Part shown: one piece after another, positions 8,685 through 15,954 of the stretch
Position numbering within the stretch: the first letter of the stretch is position 1
How the letters are laid out: every line of letters begins with the position of its first letter
Source of the DNA: JBDHDH01 sp039591615
Lineage (GTDB): Bacteria > Gemmatimonadota > Gemmatimonadetes > Gemmatimonadales > GWC2-71-9
NCBI GenBank assembly: GCA_039591615.1
Contig: JBDHDH010000065.1
Location: 1-20,864 of the forward strand
Reading direction: 5' to 3'
DNA length: 20,864 bases
Made by a program: the position numbers and the translations under genes
The notes under the pieces: model-generated
Database searches by the model: none
What the model was told of the DNA's origin: nothing
The model's input: only the letters and a program-made list of their open reading frames with translations

Positions 8685-9863
8685 TCACGTCACCTGGAAC
8701 ACGGCAGCGATCCCAATGTCGCCGGCCGCACACCCGAATACCAGTACGTTCCCGCCACCCAACCCCACGGCTTCCTCGAGCGCTTCGATGAGGATGCGGG
8801 TGAGAGTCGGCCCCTGGGGATGCCCCCAGACCAAGGAGCAGCCAGTCTTGTTCATCTGCCGCCAGTCGTAATCCAGCAGGCGCGCGAAGATCGCGTCGTT
8901 CACGGCGAACGGATTGTGGTTCTTCACGACCGCCATGTCGGCCATCGTCAGGTCGAGCTTGCCCAGCAGCTTTTGCACCGCGAGGGCGGGCGCCTCGGGC
9001 ATGAGACTTGGGTGGGCTCGCACTTCGGTCTTTCCCATAATTTGAATGTCGACTTCGGGCTGCACACTCAGATCGCGGGCTCGATCCCCACGCGCCACGA
9101 GCAGACACGCCATCCCATCCGAGGCATGGGTCTGGGTGCCCGAGGTGACAGCCGTGTCTAGCTCGTTCATGATCCGCAGGCCGTCCAGGGTGACCTGGCG
9201 AACGCCGAGGTCGTCGTCGATCCGGCCCAGCGGGCGTCCCTGGACGTTCAAGACCTCCAGGGGCACCAGGACCCTCTGCAAGAAACCGGACCCCTTAGCC
9301 TCGAAGTATTGTTGGTAGCGGTAATAGGCGATGTCGTCGACCTCTTTCCGGTCGATTCGGTGCTTCCGCGCAGCATTCCCAGCTGTTGTGATCATGGCCT
9401 GACCAGTTGCCGGATCGAATCCGAAATTATCCCAGACATCGGCGAGGGACATCGTCCGCTCGTGGGCCCGGCGCTCGGGAAAGACGCCCACAGGTGAATC
9501 GCTAGTTCGATCGAACGTGAGGACGCCCACTACATCGTAGGCGCCCATCTCCACTTCACCAGCCGCCACAAGCGTTGCCTGGAGCCCCGTCGCACATGCT
9601 TGCTCCACGTGATATCCGGGAATCCGGTGGCCCAGGCAGCTGGCCACCAAGGGTGCATTCCAGAACTTCCAGTGCCACGGAATCGTTGATCCGATAACCA
9701 AGTATTCGAGTTCACTCTTCGGCACCCCGCGCGTGGCGAGAATGCGGTTCATGGATTCGCCCGCGAACTGCCCGATGTTCACCTCGGCCAGGGCAGAGGT
9801 CTGCCAGGCAGGGAAGTAGCTGCTCCCCCAGGTCCCGTACGGGATCCGTACCTTGGAAAGCAT
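8685..9863 (-). CDS. Divergent thiolase (acetyl-CoA acetyltransferase-like)
   Basis: The protein has 392 residues, the same length as classical biosynthetic thiolase. From the chosen start, C90 (VEQACATGLQA), H348 (WGHPQG) and C378 (FGCAAGD) fall almost exactly where the nucleophile Cys, the His and the second Cys sit in known thiolases. It should therefore cleave or form 3-ketoacyl-CoA. The loop motifs differ from consensus: CAT instead of CxS, HNPF (316-319) instead of NEAF, and CAA instead of CxG. The substrate may therefore differ from acetoacetyl-CoA. I start at ATG 9863 because GGAGGT lies 7 nt before it; the open frame extends to 9911 but those 16 residues have no such support. It is the first gene of the operon with the dehydrogenase/hydratase and ackA. 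Confidence 0.87.
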   Translation of the reverse strand: MLSKVRIPYGTWGSSYFPAWQTSALAEVNIGQFAGESMNRILATRGVPKSELEYLVIGSTIPWHWKFWNAPLVASCLGHRIPGYHVEQACATGLQATLVAAGEVEMGAYDVVGVLTFDRTSDSPVGVFPERRAHERTMSLADVWDNFGFDPATGQAMITTAGNAARKHRIDRKEVDDIAYYRYQQYFEAKGSGFLQRVLVPLEVLNVQGRPLGRIDDDLGVRQVTLDGLRIMNELDTAVTSGTQTHASDGMACLLVARGDRARDLSVQPEVDIQIMGKTEVRAHPSLMPEAPALAVQKLLGKLDLTMADMAVVKNHNPFAVNDAIFARLLDYDWRQMNKTGCSLVWGHPQGPTLTRILIEALEEAVGLGGGNVLVFGCAAGDIGIAAVFQVT

Positions 9864-9872
9864 TGGCTTTAC

Positions 9873-9878
9873 CTCCAC
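9873..9878 (-). promoter_or_regulatory. Strong Shine-Dalgarno for the thiolase gene
   Basis: The minus strand reads GGAGGT followed by 7 nt and then ATG at 9863. This perfect anti-16S core decides the start codon in favour of 9863 over the upstream in-frame ATG at 9911. Confidence 0.8.
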
Positions 9879-9918
9879 GTCTACCGTCTCGGAGTTTCGG
9901 GATCTATTCATTTATTGC

Positions 9919-9930
9919 GGCCACGTGGCC
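9919..9930. promoter_or_regulatory. Perfect 12-bp palindrome, candidate operator of the thiolase operon
   Basis: GGCCACGTGGCC is identical on both strands. It lies between the minus-strand thiolase operon (start codon at 9863) and the plus-strand ytoQ gene (start 10048). Next to it, at about 9904-9916, is a short AT-rich patch (reading AATAAATGAATAG on the minus strand) in otherwise GC-rich DNA, which could be a -10 region for the thiolase operon. A dimeric repressor site is a reasonable inference, but a chance GC-rich palindrome is also possible. Confidence 0.35.
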
Positions 9931-10047
9931 ACCGCACGGCACCTCCCGAACAGACTCTCCGGAATCGTGCCCGGCGCCACGCCGAAATCTAACCGGGCAA
10001 CACGAGGGAACCGCACTGCTCAGCAGACCGATCCGACGAAGGAATGG

Positions 10048-10494
10048 ATGAATTTGACGGTATACCTAGCAGGTGAGATTCACAGTGATTGGCGGGAGCG
10101 GATTGTCCGCGGCCTCGAGTTAGAGGGATTGCCGGTGACGGTCCTCACCCCCGTCACGGATCATCCAGCCAGTGACGGCGTGGGCGTCGAGATCCTCGGC
10201 GAGGAAGAGAAACCGTTCTGGAAGGACCACAAGGGTGCGAAGATCAATGCGGCGCGCGCGCGGACGGCCATCGAGAAGGCGGATGTGGTAGTCGTGAAGT
10301 TTGGGGAGAAGTACCGACAATGGAACGCAGCCTTCGACGCCGGCTACGCTGCCGCACGGGGAAAGCCGATCATCACGCTCCACGACCCAAGCCTCACGCA
10401 CCCCCTCAAAGAGATCGATGGCGCTGCGTTCGCTGTCGCAGAACAGCCAGAGCAGGTCGTGGACATCCTCCGCTACGTAACCACGAAGGTATAG
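10048..10494 (+). CDS. ytoQ: YtoQ family protein (nucleoside 2-deoxyribosyltransferase-like fold)
   Basis: The 148-residue protein matches the YtoQ family over its whole length. It begins MNLTVYLAGEIHSDWRE, and carries a central block (about 60-100) containing HKGAKINAARARTAIEKADV and QWNAAFDAGYAAARGKP. The fold is related to nucleoside 2-deoxyribosyltransferases, with the YLAGEI segment as the first strand and ligand loop and the DAGYAAARGKP segment as a conserved acidic and glycine site. No firm biochemical role is established for YtoQ, so I only call the family. Start ATG 10048 follows AAGGA at 10039-10043; the frame is open further upstream to 9853 but that part reads as non-coding promoter DNA. 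It is divergent from the thiolase operon and converges with the flavoprotein gene ending at 10575. Confidence 0.88.
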   Translation: MNLTVYLAGEIHSDWRERIVRGLELEGLPVTVLTPVTDHPASDGVGVEILGEEEKPFWKDHKGAKINAARARTAIEKADVVVVKFGEKYRQWNAAFDAGYAAARGKPIITLHDPSLTHPLKEIDGAAFAVAEQPEQVVDILRYVTTKV

Positions 10495-10574
10495 GCGCCT
10501 CGAAGCCATTCGCCTCGGGCGATGTTACCCACATCGTCGATCCACACCCCAAGGTGGGCGACCAGCCCAGAGAC

Positions 10575-11672
10575 TCAGGTGGCGACGGGCTCGATGATGA
10601 GATTGGGAAGCCCTCGGATGATGGCCTCGGCCTCGGAGATGATTCGTTCGATCAGTTCTTTGACGGTAGGCATATCGTTGACGCGGCCGGCTGCCTCACC
10701 GCCGAGCAGCAGTGATCCGTCGGAATCTCGCCCTTGAGCGAGCGTGGCCAAGCCCTCCTTCTCGAGCTCCAGGATCTGCTGATCGAGCCCCACCGGCTCC
10801 CCCTTTAGGAGCCCCGGCGCAAGCTCCAGCGTTTTGTCGACCCACGTCACGGAGAGACCATTCCGGAGGACGCGCATGGGGCCGAACAACCCCCGCCCCA
10901 CCAGTGTATCTCGGTCCGAGCTTCGGAGAATTGCCTGCTTCCAAATGTCCCAGAAATCGCACTCTTTCGTGGCGATGAAACGAGTGCCCATCTGGACCCC
11001 CACGGCACCCATCGCAAATGCAGCCGCGACCGTGCGACCATCGCAGAAGCCGCCCGCAGCGATCACTGGGAGCGTCGTGGCTTCCACGACGCCGGGGATC
11101 AGGACCAGGGAGTGAACCGGCTGCCACGAGATGTGCCCCCCGGCCTCATGGCCCGAGGCAATGATGGCGTCTACACCCGCGCGCTCGGCGCGGCGGACGT
11201 GGCCAATTGACGGGACCACGTGAAACCACAGGATATCCGTCTGGCGAATGAGCTCGCCCCAGGGGAGCGGATCGCCTGCCGATGTAACGACCACACGCAA
11301 CCGCTCGGCCAACTCACGATCGTCACCACGAACTGCGAGGACTCCACCAATGAGCCGTTTGGCCGCGTCTGCGAACTCCACTGCTACCGGGCAATTGACA
11401 CCGAATACCCCCCGGCTCTGGCGGGTCTGTTCCTTCACATAGTCCAGGCTTCGCTCGATGTAGTCCTCGGTCGTGCCCTCACCGAAGACCGCTACGGGAT
11501 CAACGGGGGTGACCTTGCAGTGCTGAACTCCCATTCCCAGGAGGCTGATGATCCCCAACCCCCCGGCATTTGCCGTCGCCACACACAGATTGTTGGTGCT
11601 GTACGGCCCCATCCCACCCTGAATGATGGGATGCAGCATGCCAACCTCGTCGGTAAGCCAGGTTTTCAGCAT
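10575..11672 (-). CDS. Nitronate monooxygenase / FabK-like flavoprotein
   Basis: The 365-residue protein is a TIM-barrel FMN enzyme of the nitronate monooxygenase (2-nitropropane dioxygenase) family. It shows PIIQGGMG (15-22), a GVN motif (91-93), the family signature SGHEAGGH (173-180) with the likely catalytic His180, an AAGG phosphate-binding loop (205-208) and GVQMGTRF. Such enzymes oxidise toxic nitronates such as propionate-3-nitronate; close relatives (FabK) are enoyl-ACP reductases, and the two are hard to tell apart by eye. The C-terminal region (about 270-330) includes a helical segment with EEL-like and GRVNDMPTVKELIERI sequence typical of the actinobacterial/proteobacterial NMO group. 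It is on the minus strand, downstream of and convergent to ytoQ, with an 80-bp gap. The start at 11672 has only a short GAGGA close to the ATG. Confidence 0.88.
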   Translation of the reverse strand: MLKTWLTDEVGMLHPIIQGGMGPYSTNNLCVATANAGGLGIISLLGMGVQHCKVTPVDPVAVFGEGTTEDYIERSLDYVKEQTRQSRGVFGVNCPVAVEFADAAKRLIGGVLAVRGDDRELAERLRVVVTSAGDPLPWGELIRQTDILWFHVVPSIGHVRRAERAGVDAIIASGHEAGGHISWQPVHSLVLIPGVVEATTLPVIAAGGFCDGRTVAAAFAMGAVGVQMGTRFIATKECDFWDIWKQAILRSSDRDTLVGRGLFGPMRVLRNGLSVTWVDKTLELAPGLLKGEPVGLDQQILELEKEGLATLAQGRDSDGSLLLGGEAAGRVNDMPTVKELIERIISEAEAIIRGLPNLIIEPVAT

Positions 11673-12054
11673 GTCCTCACTCGATCTGCTGCCGTCACGC
11701 CCGTGGGCATGACGCGCTTTGAAGATGGATGGCCCTGTCCTGCACCATGGAGCTCGTCGATCAGTGACGAAACTTCACTGGAAACTCCGCAGACTCCTTC
11801 ATGATAAGAGCACCCTCACCCAGAGATAGGTTCTGGCACTCGGCAGCCGACGAGCATGTGCAGGGTGCGAATGGACATGACTAGAGCCAGTCTACGTGCG
11901 GCGAATCGTATTGGAAAGCTTCCAGGCGAGCACCGCCTCGCCCCCAGTCATCCCGGCCAGGCTTGTCCCACTCCGTGCCGGACGGTGCCATCTTGGCGGC
12001 CGACGAACGATCTCGGTATCCTCAGGAGGCTGTTGAGTCGTTGAGGTGAACATC
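11673..12054. other. Intergenic region between divergent flavoprotein and sulfatase genes
   Basis: About 380 bp lie between two divergent genes, so promoters for both should be here. I see no convincing coding frame: the small open frames have no start signal or recognisable sequence. An inverted repeat GGCGAG(6 nt)CTCGCC lies at 11925-11942, with no T-run after it. At 12043-12049 GAGGTGA precedes the sulfatase ATG. Confidence 0.5.
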
Positions 12055-13476
12055 ATGCAACGGATTCGTCACCAAACGGTGCCCGTTTTCACCGTCCTGT
12101 CGCTGCTTCCCGGGGGAGCGTGTTGGGGACCGGACGCCACGGCAACGGACACCAGGCCCAACATCGTATTCATTCTCCTTGATGACGTGAGGGCAGACGA
12201 CTTCCAACGCCCATTCATCGACCCTCCCAACATCGATCGGGTCGCTGCCGAAGGAGCGGTGTTCACGGACTTCTTCACGACAGCGCCGTTGTGCTCACCC
12301 AGCCGAGCGGGGTTTCTCGCGGGGCAGTATCCCCATGTGAACGGGATCATCGACAACGGCGAACGCAACGAGACAAGCCATCGGCTCGTCACCTGGCGAC
12401 GGCTCTTGCACGACAGCGGATACCGAACGGCGTTCTTTGGCAAGTGGCACATGGGCCACGAGGATGACAGCCCCCGGCCGGGGTTCGATCGAGGGGTGAG
12501 GTTCTTGGGACAAGGTGACTACTTCGACCCCGAGATGAACGTCGACGGAGAGATCCTTCAGGAGGCGGGCTACATCACCGATATTCTCACGCGACAGGCC
12601 GTCGAATTCATCCAAGAGGCCCCGGATTCGCAGCCCTTCGTTGTATTCCTCGCACACAAAGCCGTCCACCCCGAGGTCCACCCAAACCGCGTCCGCACGT
12701 TTCCGCCCGCAACCGGAGATGAGGACCTCTATGCCGGCGCGTCGATCGCTCGCGCGCCCAGCGTTGGTCCTCTGGCCGACGGCAAGCACGCCCTGGGCCG
12801 CGGTATGGACTTCCATGATCCGCGCAGCCCGCCGGGGGGGACGCCGGACGAGGTGATCTTGAATCGGCTCCGGATGTTGAGCGCCGTGGACCGCGGTGTG
12901 GGAGAGGTCCTCGCGGCGCTCGAGGATCGCGGAAAGCTCGACCGCACTGTCGTCGTGATAACCAGCGACCAGGGGTTCTTCTATGGGGAGCACGGCCTGG
13001 CACAGGAGCGGAGGCTCGCGTATGACCCCAGCATTCGTATTCCATTGCTTCTACGCTATCCCACGCTTGCACGGCCAGGCACCAGCATCGAAGCACTGGC
13101 GATCAACTTGGACGTGGCTCCGACGATGCTGGAGCTCGGCCACGCACCAGCTCTCGTCCGGACAGAAGGCAGGTCGCTCGTTCCGACTCTTGCGGGCGAT
13201 ACTGTCCCGCACTGGCGGCAGGCCTTTCTGATCGAGTATTACAGCGATTCGGTGTTCGCGCGGATTCGGAACATGGGGTACAAGGCGTTACGGACGGACC
13301 GATACAAGTACATTCGATACACGGAACTCGTTGGGGTGGACGAGCTTTACGATCTGGCCCAGGACCCCGAGGAAATACACAACCTGCTGGCAAACGGGGC
13401 ACCTTTCGCGCCAGTGAGCGAGCTCGATGCCCAACTCGATCGGATACTCGCGACGGGTGCTACTTCCTCCCCCTGA
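12055..13476 (+). CDS. Secreted arylsulfatase-type sulfatase
   Basis: The protein is a type I sulfatase expected outside the cytoplasmic membrane. N-terminal residues 1-30 form a hydrophobic export signal (VPVFTVLSLLPGGAC), with C23 possibly a lipoprotein cysteine although the lipobox is poor. The sulfatase core follows: metal residues D43 and D44 in NIVFILLDDVRADD, then C80-S-P-S-R84, the CxPxR signature in which the Cys is converted to formylglycine by a maturase. K130 and H132 (GKWHMG) and a SDQGFFYGEHGL segment complete the active site. Length (about 470) is normal. The substrate, such as a sulfated polysaccharide, is unknown. ATG 12055 is preferred over GTG 12046, because GAGGTGA sits 5 nt before it and overlaps the GTG. 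A MaoC-type gene starts 29 bp downstream. Confidence 0.92.
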   Translation: MQRIRHQTVPVFTVLSLLPGGACWGPDATATDTRPNIVFILLDDVRADDFQRPFIDPPNIDRVAAEGAVFTDFFTTAPLCSPSRAGFLAGQYPHVNGIIDNGERNETSHRLVTWRRLLHDSGYRTAFFGKWHMGHEDDSPRPGFDRGVRFLGQGDYFDPEMNVDGEILQEAGYITDILTRQAVEFIQEAPDSQPFVVFLAHKAVHPEVHPNRVRTFPPATGDEDLYAGASIARAPSVGPLADGKHALGRGMDFHDPRSPPGGTPDEVILNRLRMLSAVDRGVGEVLAALEDRGKLDRTVVVITSDQGFFYGEHGLAQERRLAYDPSIRIPLLLRYPTLARPGTSIEALAINLDVAPTMLELGHAPALVRTEGRSLVPTLAGDTVPHWRQAFLIEYYSDSVFARIRNMGYKALRTDRYKYIRYTELVGVDELYDLAQDPEEIHNLLANGAPFAPVSELDAQLDRILATGATSSP

Positions 13477-13505
13477 GCCGCCGGTCGAATCGCTTGACGG
13501 CGAGC

Positions 13506-13946
13506 ATGAACGGCGAGAATAGTCAATCCATGCCTCCACTCGATCTTACTGTCGGTCAGAAGGCGACGAGGGCCATCACCCTCACCGCTGATCACGTCAC
13601 CAAGTACGCCGAGATCACAGGCGACCGCAATCCGCTCCACTTCGCCGAAGCGTTCGTTGCGAAGACTCGCTTCAAACGCCTCGTTGTTCAGGGAGGACTG
13701 ACGACCGGGCTGTTGCACGCCCTGGTCGCCATGGACATGCCCGGGCCGGGGACCGTGTTCCTCAGTCAAGACTGGAAGTTTACGGCACCAGTCTTCATCG
13801 GGGATACCATCACCGCTACAGTGGTGGTTCTGAGCGTCCATGCCTCGAAGCCCGTGGTTCAACTCGGCATCGAGATCGAGCGGCAGAACGGCGAGGTGGT
13901 GCTGGAAGGGAAAGCGTGGTGCTACCGGTTCATACCGGAAGGCTGA
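13506..13946 (+). CDS. MaoC-like (R)-specific enoyl-CoA hydratase (hot-dog fold)
   Basis: The protein of about 146 residues has the hot-dog hydratase signature AEITGDRNPLHF with D40 and H45, the two catalytic residues of the MaoC/PhaJ family, followed by FKRLVVQGGLTTGLLHAL, the helix that carries the conserved glycines. It should add water to trans-2-enoyl-CoA to give the (R)-3-hydroxyacyl-CoA. In other bacteria such enzymes link beta-oxidation to polyhydroxyalkanoate synthesis or fatty acid synthesis; no phaC or synthase is in this window. Possible starts are TTG 13494, ATG 13506 and ATG 13530; I choose 13506, but all lack a good ribosome binding site. It begins 29 bp after the sulfatase stop and may be co-transcribed with it, although the two functions have no clear link. 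Confidence 0.85.
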   Translation: MNGENSQSMPPLDLTVGQKATRAITLTADHVTKYAEITGDRNPLHFAEAFVAKTRFKRLVVQGGLTTGLLHALVAMDMPGPGTVFLSQDWKFTAPVFIGDTITATVVVLSVHASKPVVQLGIEIERQNGEVVLEGKAWCYRFIPEG

Positions 13947-14161
13947 GCCTTTTCGATCTCCTACACCAACGTGTGCGGAAGGAACATCGCATGGTACTTG
14001 TGTCTAGTCGGCACTCGTCGACCCCAATCGCTGTGGTGCCGGTTCTCGTGTACGGGACGAGTCCATAACCGTCCCAGACATGGCGTTCTTGGTGTCGGGC
14101 GTGAGGGGCAAAGTAGCAGGTGCTTGGCGTTAGGTATCACCTCAATCTCCGGAGCATGAAT

Positions 14162-15865
14162 ATGCGTGCGCTCCTCGTGTTGAGCACGATTAGCGGCCTT
14201 CACCTCGCGGTCGCCTGCACCGGTTGGGCGCAGGCAGAGGACCCTGAGCGTCCCAGCTGGGACAAGTACCACACGACCGAACAAGCCTATGCCTTGTTAC
14301 GTGGTTGGGCTGAGAAGCACCCGACGCTCACCAACCTCTATTCCATCGGTGAGACCTTGAGGGGCAATCCGCTGCTTGTGCTCGAGATCACCAACGAGGA
14401 TTCGGGCGCAGCATTGGATAAGCCGGGCTACTACTACGACGGTAATATCCATGCCGAGGAGCTAACTGGTGCCGAGGTGGCATTGCACTTCGCCTGGCAC
14501 GTGCTGAGCCGATATGGCACGGACGCCCGCATCACTCGCCTCCTCGACACACGCACGCTGTATGTTCGCCCGAAGTTCAACCCGGACGGATCAGACATCG
14601 CGCTCACCAAGCCCGAGAATCCTCGTAGCACCCCACGCCCCTACGACGACGATCGAGACGGCCTAGTGGACGAGGATCCGCCAAACGACTTGGACGGTGA
14701 TGGCGCCATCACCCAAATGCGCGTGGGTAACCCCAGCGGCCGGTGGAAGAAGCACGTGCAAGATCCACGGATCATGGTGGAGCGCGGCGATTCAGACGTG
14801 ACTGGTGAGTTTTTCGACCTTTTGTCAGAGGGGACCGATGACGACGGTGACGATCTCCTCAACGAAGACGGTGTCGGCGGCATCGACATGAATCGAAATT
14901 TTCCACGGAACTGGGGGCTCGAGTTCGAGCAGCCGGGAGCTGGCCCGTTTCCGCTGTCCGAGCCGGAATCCCGAGCGACAATCGAGTTTCTGAACACACA
15001 CCGTAACGTGACTGGCGTGTTCCACGGCCATACCTCCGGAGGCTTCGTTTACCGCCTTCCTTCGACCACATCGTGGGATAACTTCTCGCTCGAGGATCAG
15101 CGACTGATCGTCGAGCTCGCAGAGAAGTATCACGAAACGACGGGCCAGCCCGTCGTCCCGAGCTACAGCAACCCACGGGCGCATCGCCATGGGACCTTGA
15201 TCAGTTGGTGCTATTGGGACTTTGGCGTGGTGGGGTTCGTCCCCGAGTTCTGGGGCGGATTTGGCCGGGATTACGACGGCGACGGTGTCGTGAGCGAAGC
15301 GGAGCGTCTGAGGTGGAATGAAGAGGAACTGGACAACACCGGGTTCGCCGAATGGACCCCCTATGATCACCCCGAGTTGGGTCAGGTGGAGATTGGCGGC
15401 TGGCGTGTCCGCTTCACGCGTCGCAATCCCCCACCCCATCTCCTCAAGGGCGAGATTGAAAAGTACGTGCCCTGGATGCTGTGGCTGGCCGAGGTGAGCC
15501 CGAAGGTAGTCATCCGGAATCACCAAGCCGCGCGATTGAGCGACGACTTGGTCGAGATCACAGTCGTGGTAGCAAACGAAGGCTATCTCGCTACCAACAT
15601 CACTCAGCGGGCTGTCGACGCCGAGATCGTCGTGCCCGTCCGCGTGGTCTTGGACCTATCAGACGCCGAACTTCTGATTGGTGCACGTCGGCGAGAGATC
15701 GGCCACCTGAAGGGCGGTCGGGAACGCGGTCATGATCTTCGCGCGTCCGAGCACACCCTCGAGTATGTCGTACGGATCACCGGGCCACGGCCGCGCTCGG
15801 CGGTGACGGTCACCTCGGAAAAGGGTGGCACTGCCCGGAGCCAGATAACCCTGTTTGAGCGCTGA
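14162..15865 (+). CDS. Secreted M14 zinc carboxypeptidase with EF-hand-like calcium loops
   Basis: The protein has about 567 residues and starts with a signal peptide (MRALLVLSTISGLHLAVAC..AQA-EDP). The M14 zinc ligands are H97 and E100 (NIHAEE) and H290 (FHGHTSGG); NRN (244-246) gives the substrate-carboxylate Asn-Arg pair, and the catalytic Glu lies in FVPEFWG. Between the first ligand pair and the third ligand are DxDxDG-type loops: DDDRDGLVDED (162-172), DLDGDGAITQM (177-187) and DDDGDDLLNEDG (226-237). A DYDGDGVVSEAE loop comes later. These resemble calcium sites and may stabilise the protein outside the cell. The last about 100 residues form a beta-rich C-terminal domain. ATG 14162 is chosen because GGAG lies 7 nt before it; earlier starts at 14120 and 14156 lack this. 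Confidence 0.9.
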   Translation: MRALLVLSTISGLHLAVACTGWAQAEDPERPSWDKYHTTEQAYALLRGWAEKHPTLTNLYSIGETLRGNPLLVLEITNEDSGAALDKPGYYYDGNIHAEELTGAEVALHFAWHVLSRYGTDARITRLLDTRTLYVRPKFNPDGSDIALTKPENPRSTPRPYDDDRDGLVDEDPPNDLDGDGAITQMRVGNPSGRWKKHVQDPRIMVERGDSDVTGEFFDLLSEGTDDDGDDLLNEDGVGGIDMNRNFPRNWGLEFEQPGAGPFPLSEPESRATIEFLNTHRNVTGVFHGHTSGGFVYRLPSTTSWDNFSLEDQRLIVELAEKYHETTGQPVVPSYSNPRAHRHGTLISWCYWDFGVVGFVPEFWGGFGRDYDGDGVVSEAERLRWNEEELDNTGFAEWTPYDHPELGQVEIGGWRVRFTRRNPPPHLLKGEIEKYVPWMLWLAEVSPKVVIRNHQAARLSDDLVEITVVVANEGYLATNITQRAVDAEIVVPVRVVLDLSDAELLIGARRREIGHLKGGRERGHDLRASEHTLEYVVRITGPRPRSAVTVTSEKGGTARSQITLFER

Positions 15866-15871
15866 CGTTAT

Positions 15872-15911
15872 GCGCCCCTCGCCTTTTCGGGGTAGCGGGA
15901 GAGAAGGGCGC
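15872..15911 (+). terminator. Weak inverted repeat after the M14 peptidase gene
   Basis: GCGCCC (15872-15877) pairs with GGGCGC (15906-15911), with CTC/GAG continuing the stem across a small bulge. No T-run follows, so it is only a possible terminator or mRNA-stabilising hairpin. It also sits about 44 bp upstream of the next gene. Confidence 0.25.
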
Positions 15912-15954
15912 GTACCACATTCAGGTTGCTGAGTCGGAGGATCGGGCACGCCGC

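Noticed and set aside
11856..12044. 62-codon frame in the gap before the sulfatase
   Set aside because: No ribosome binding site, no hydrophobic or conserved features; ends right before the sulfatase start and looks random.
13940..13957. AAGG(5 nt)CCTT followed by a short T-run after the MaoC gene
   Set aside because: Stem is only 4 bp and includes the stop codon; too weak to call a terminator.
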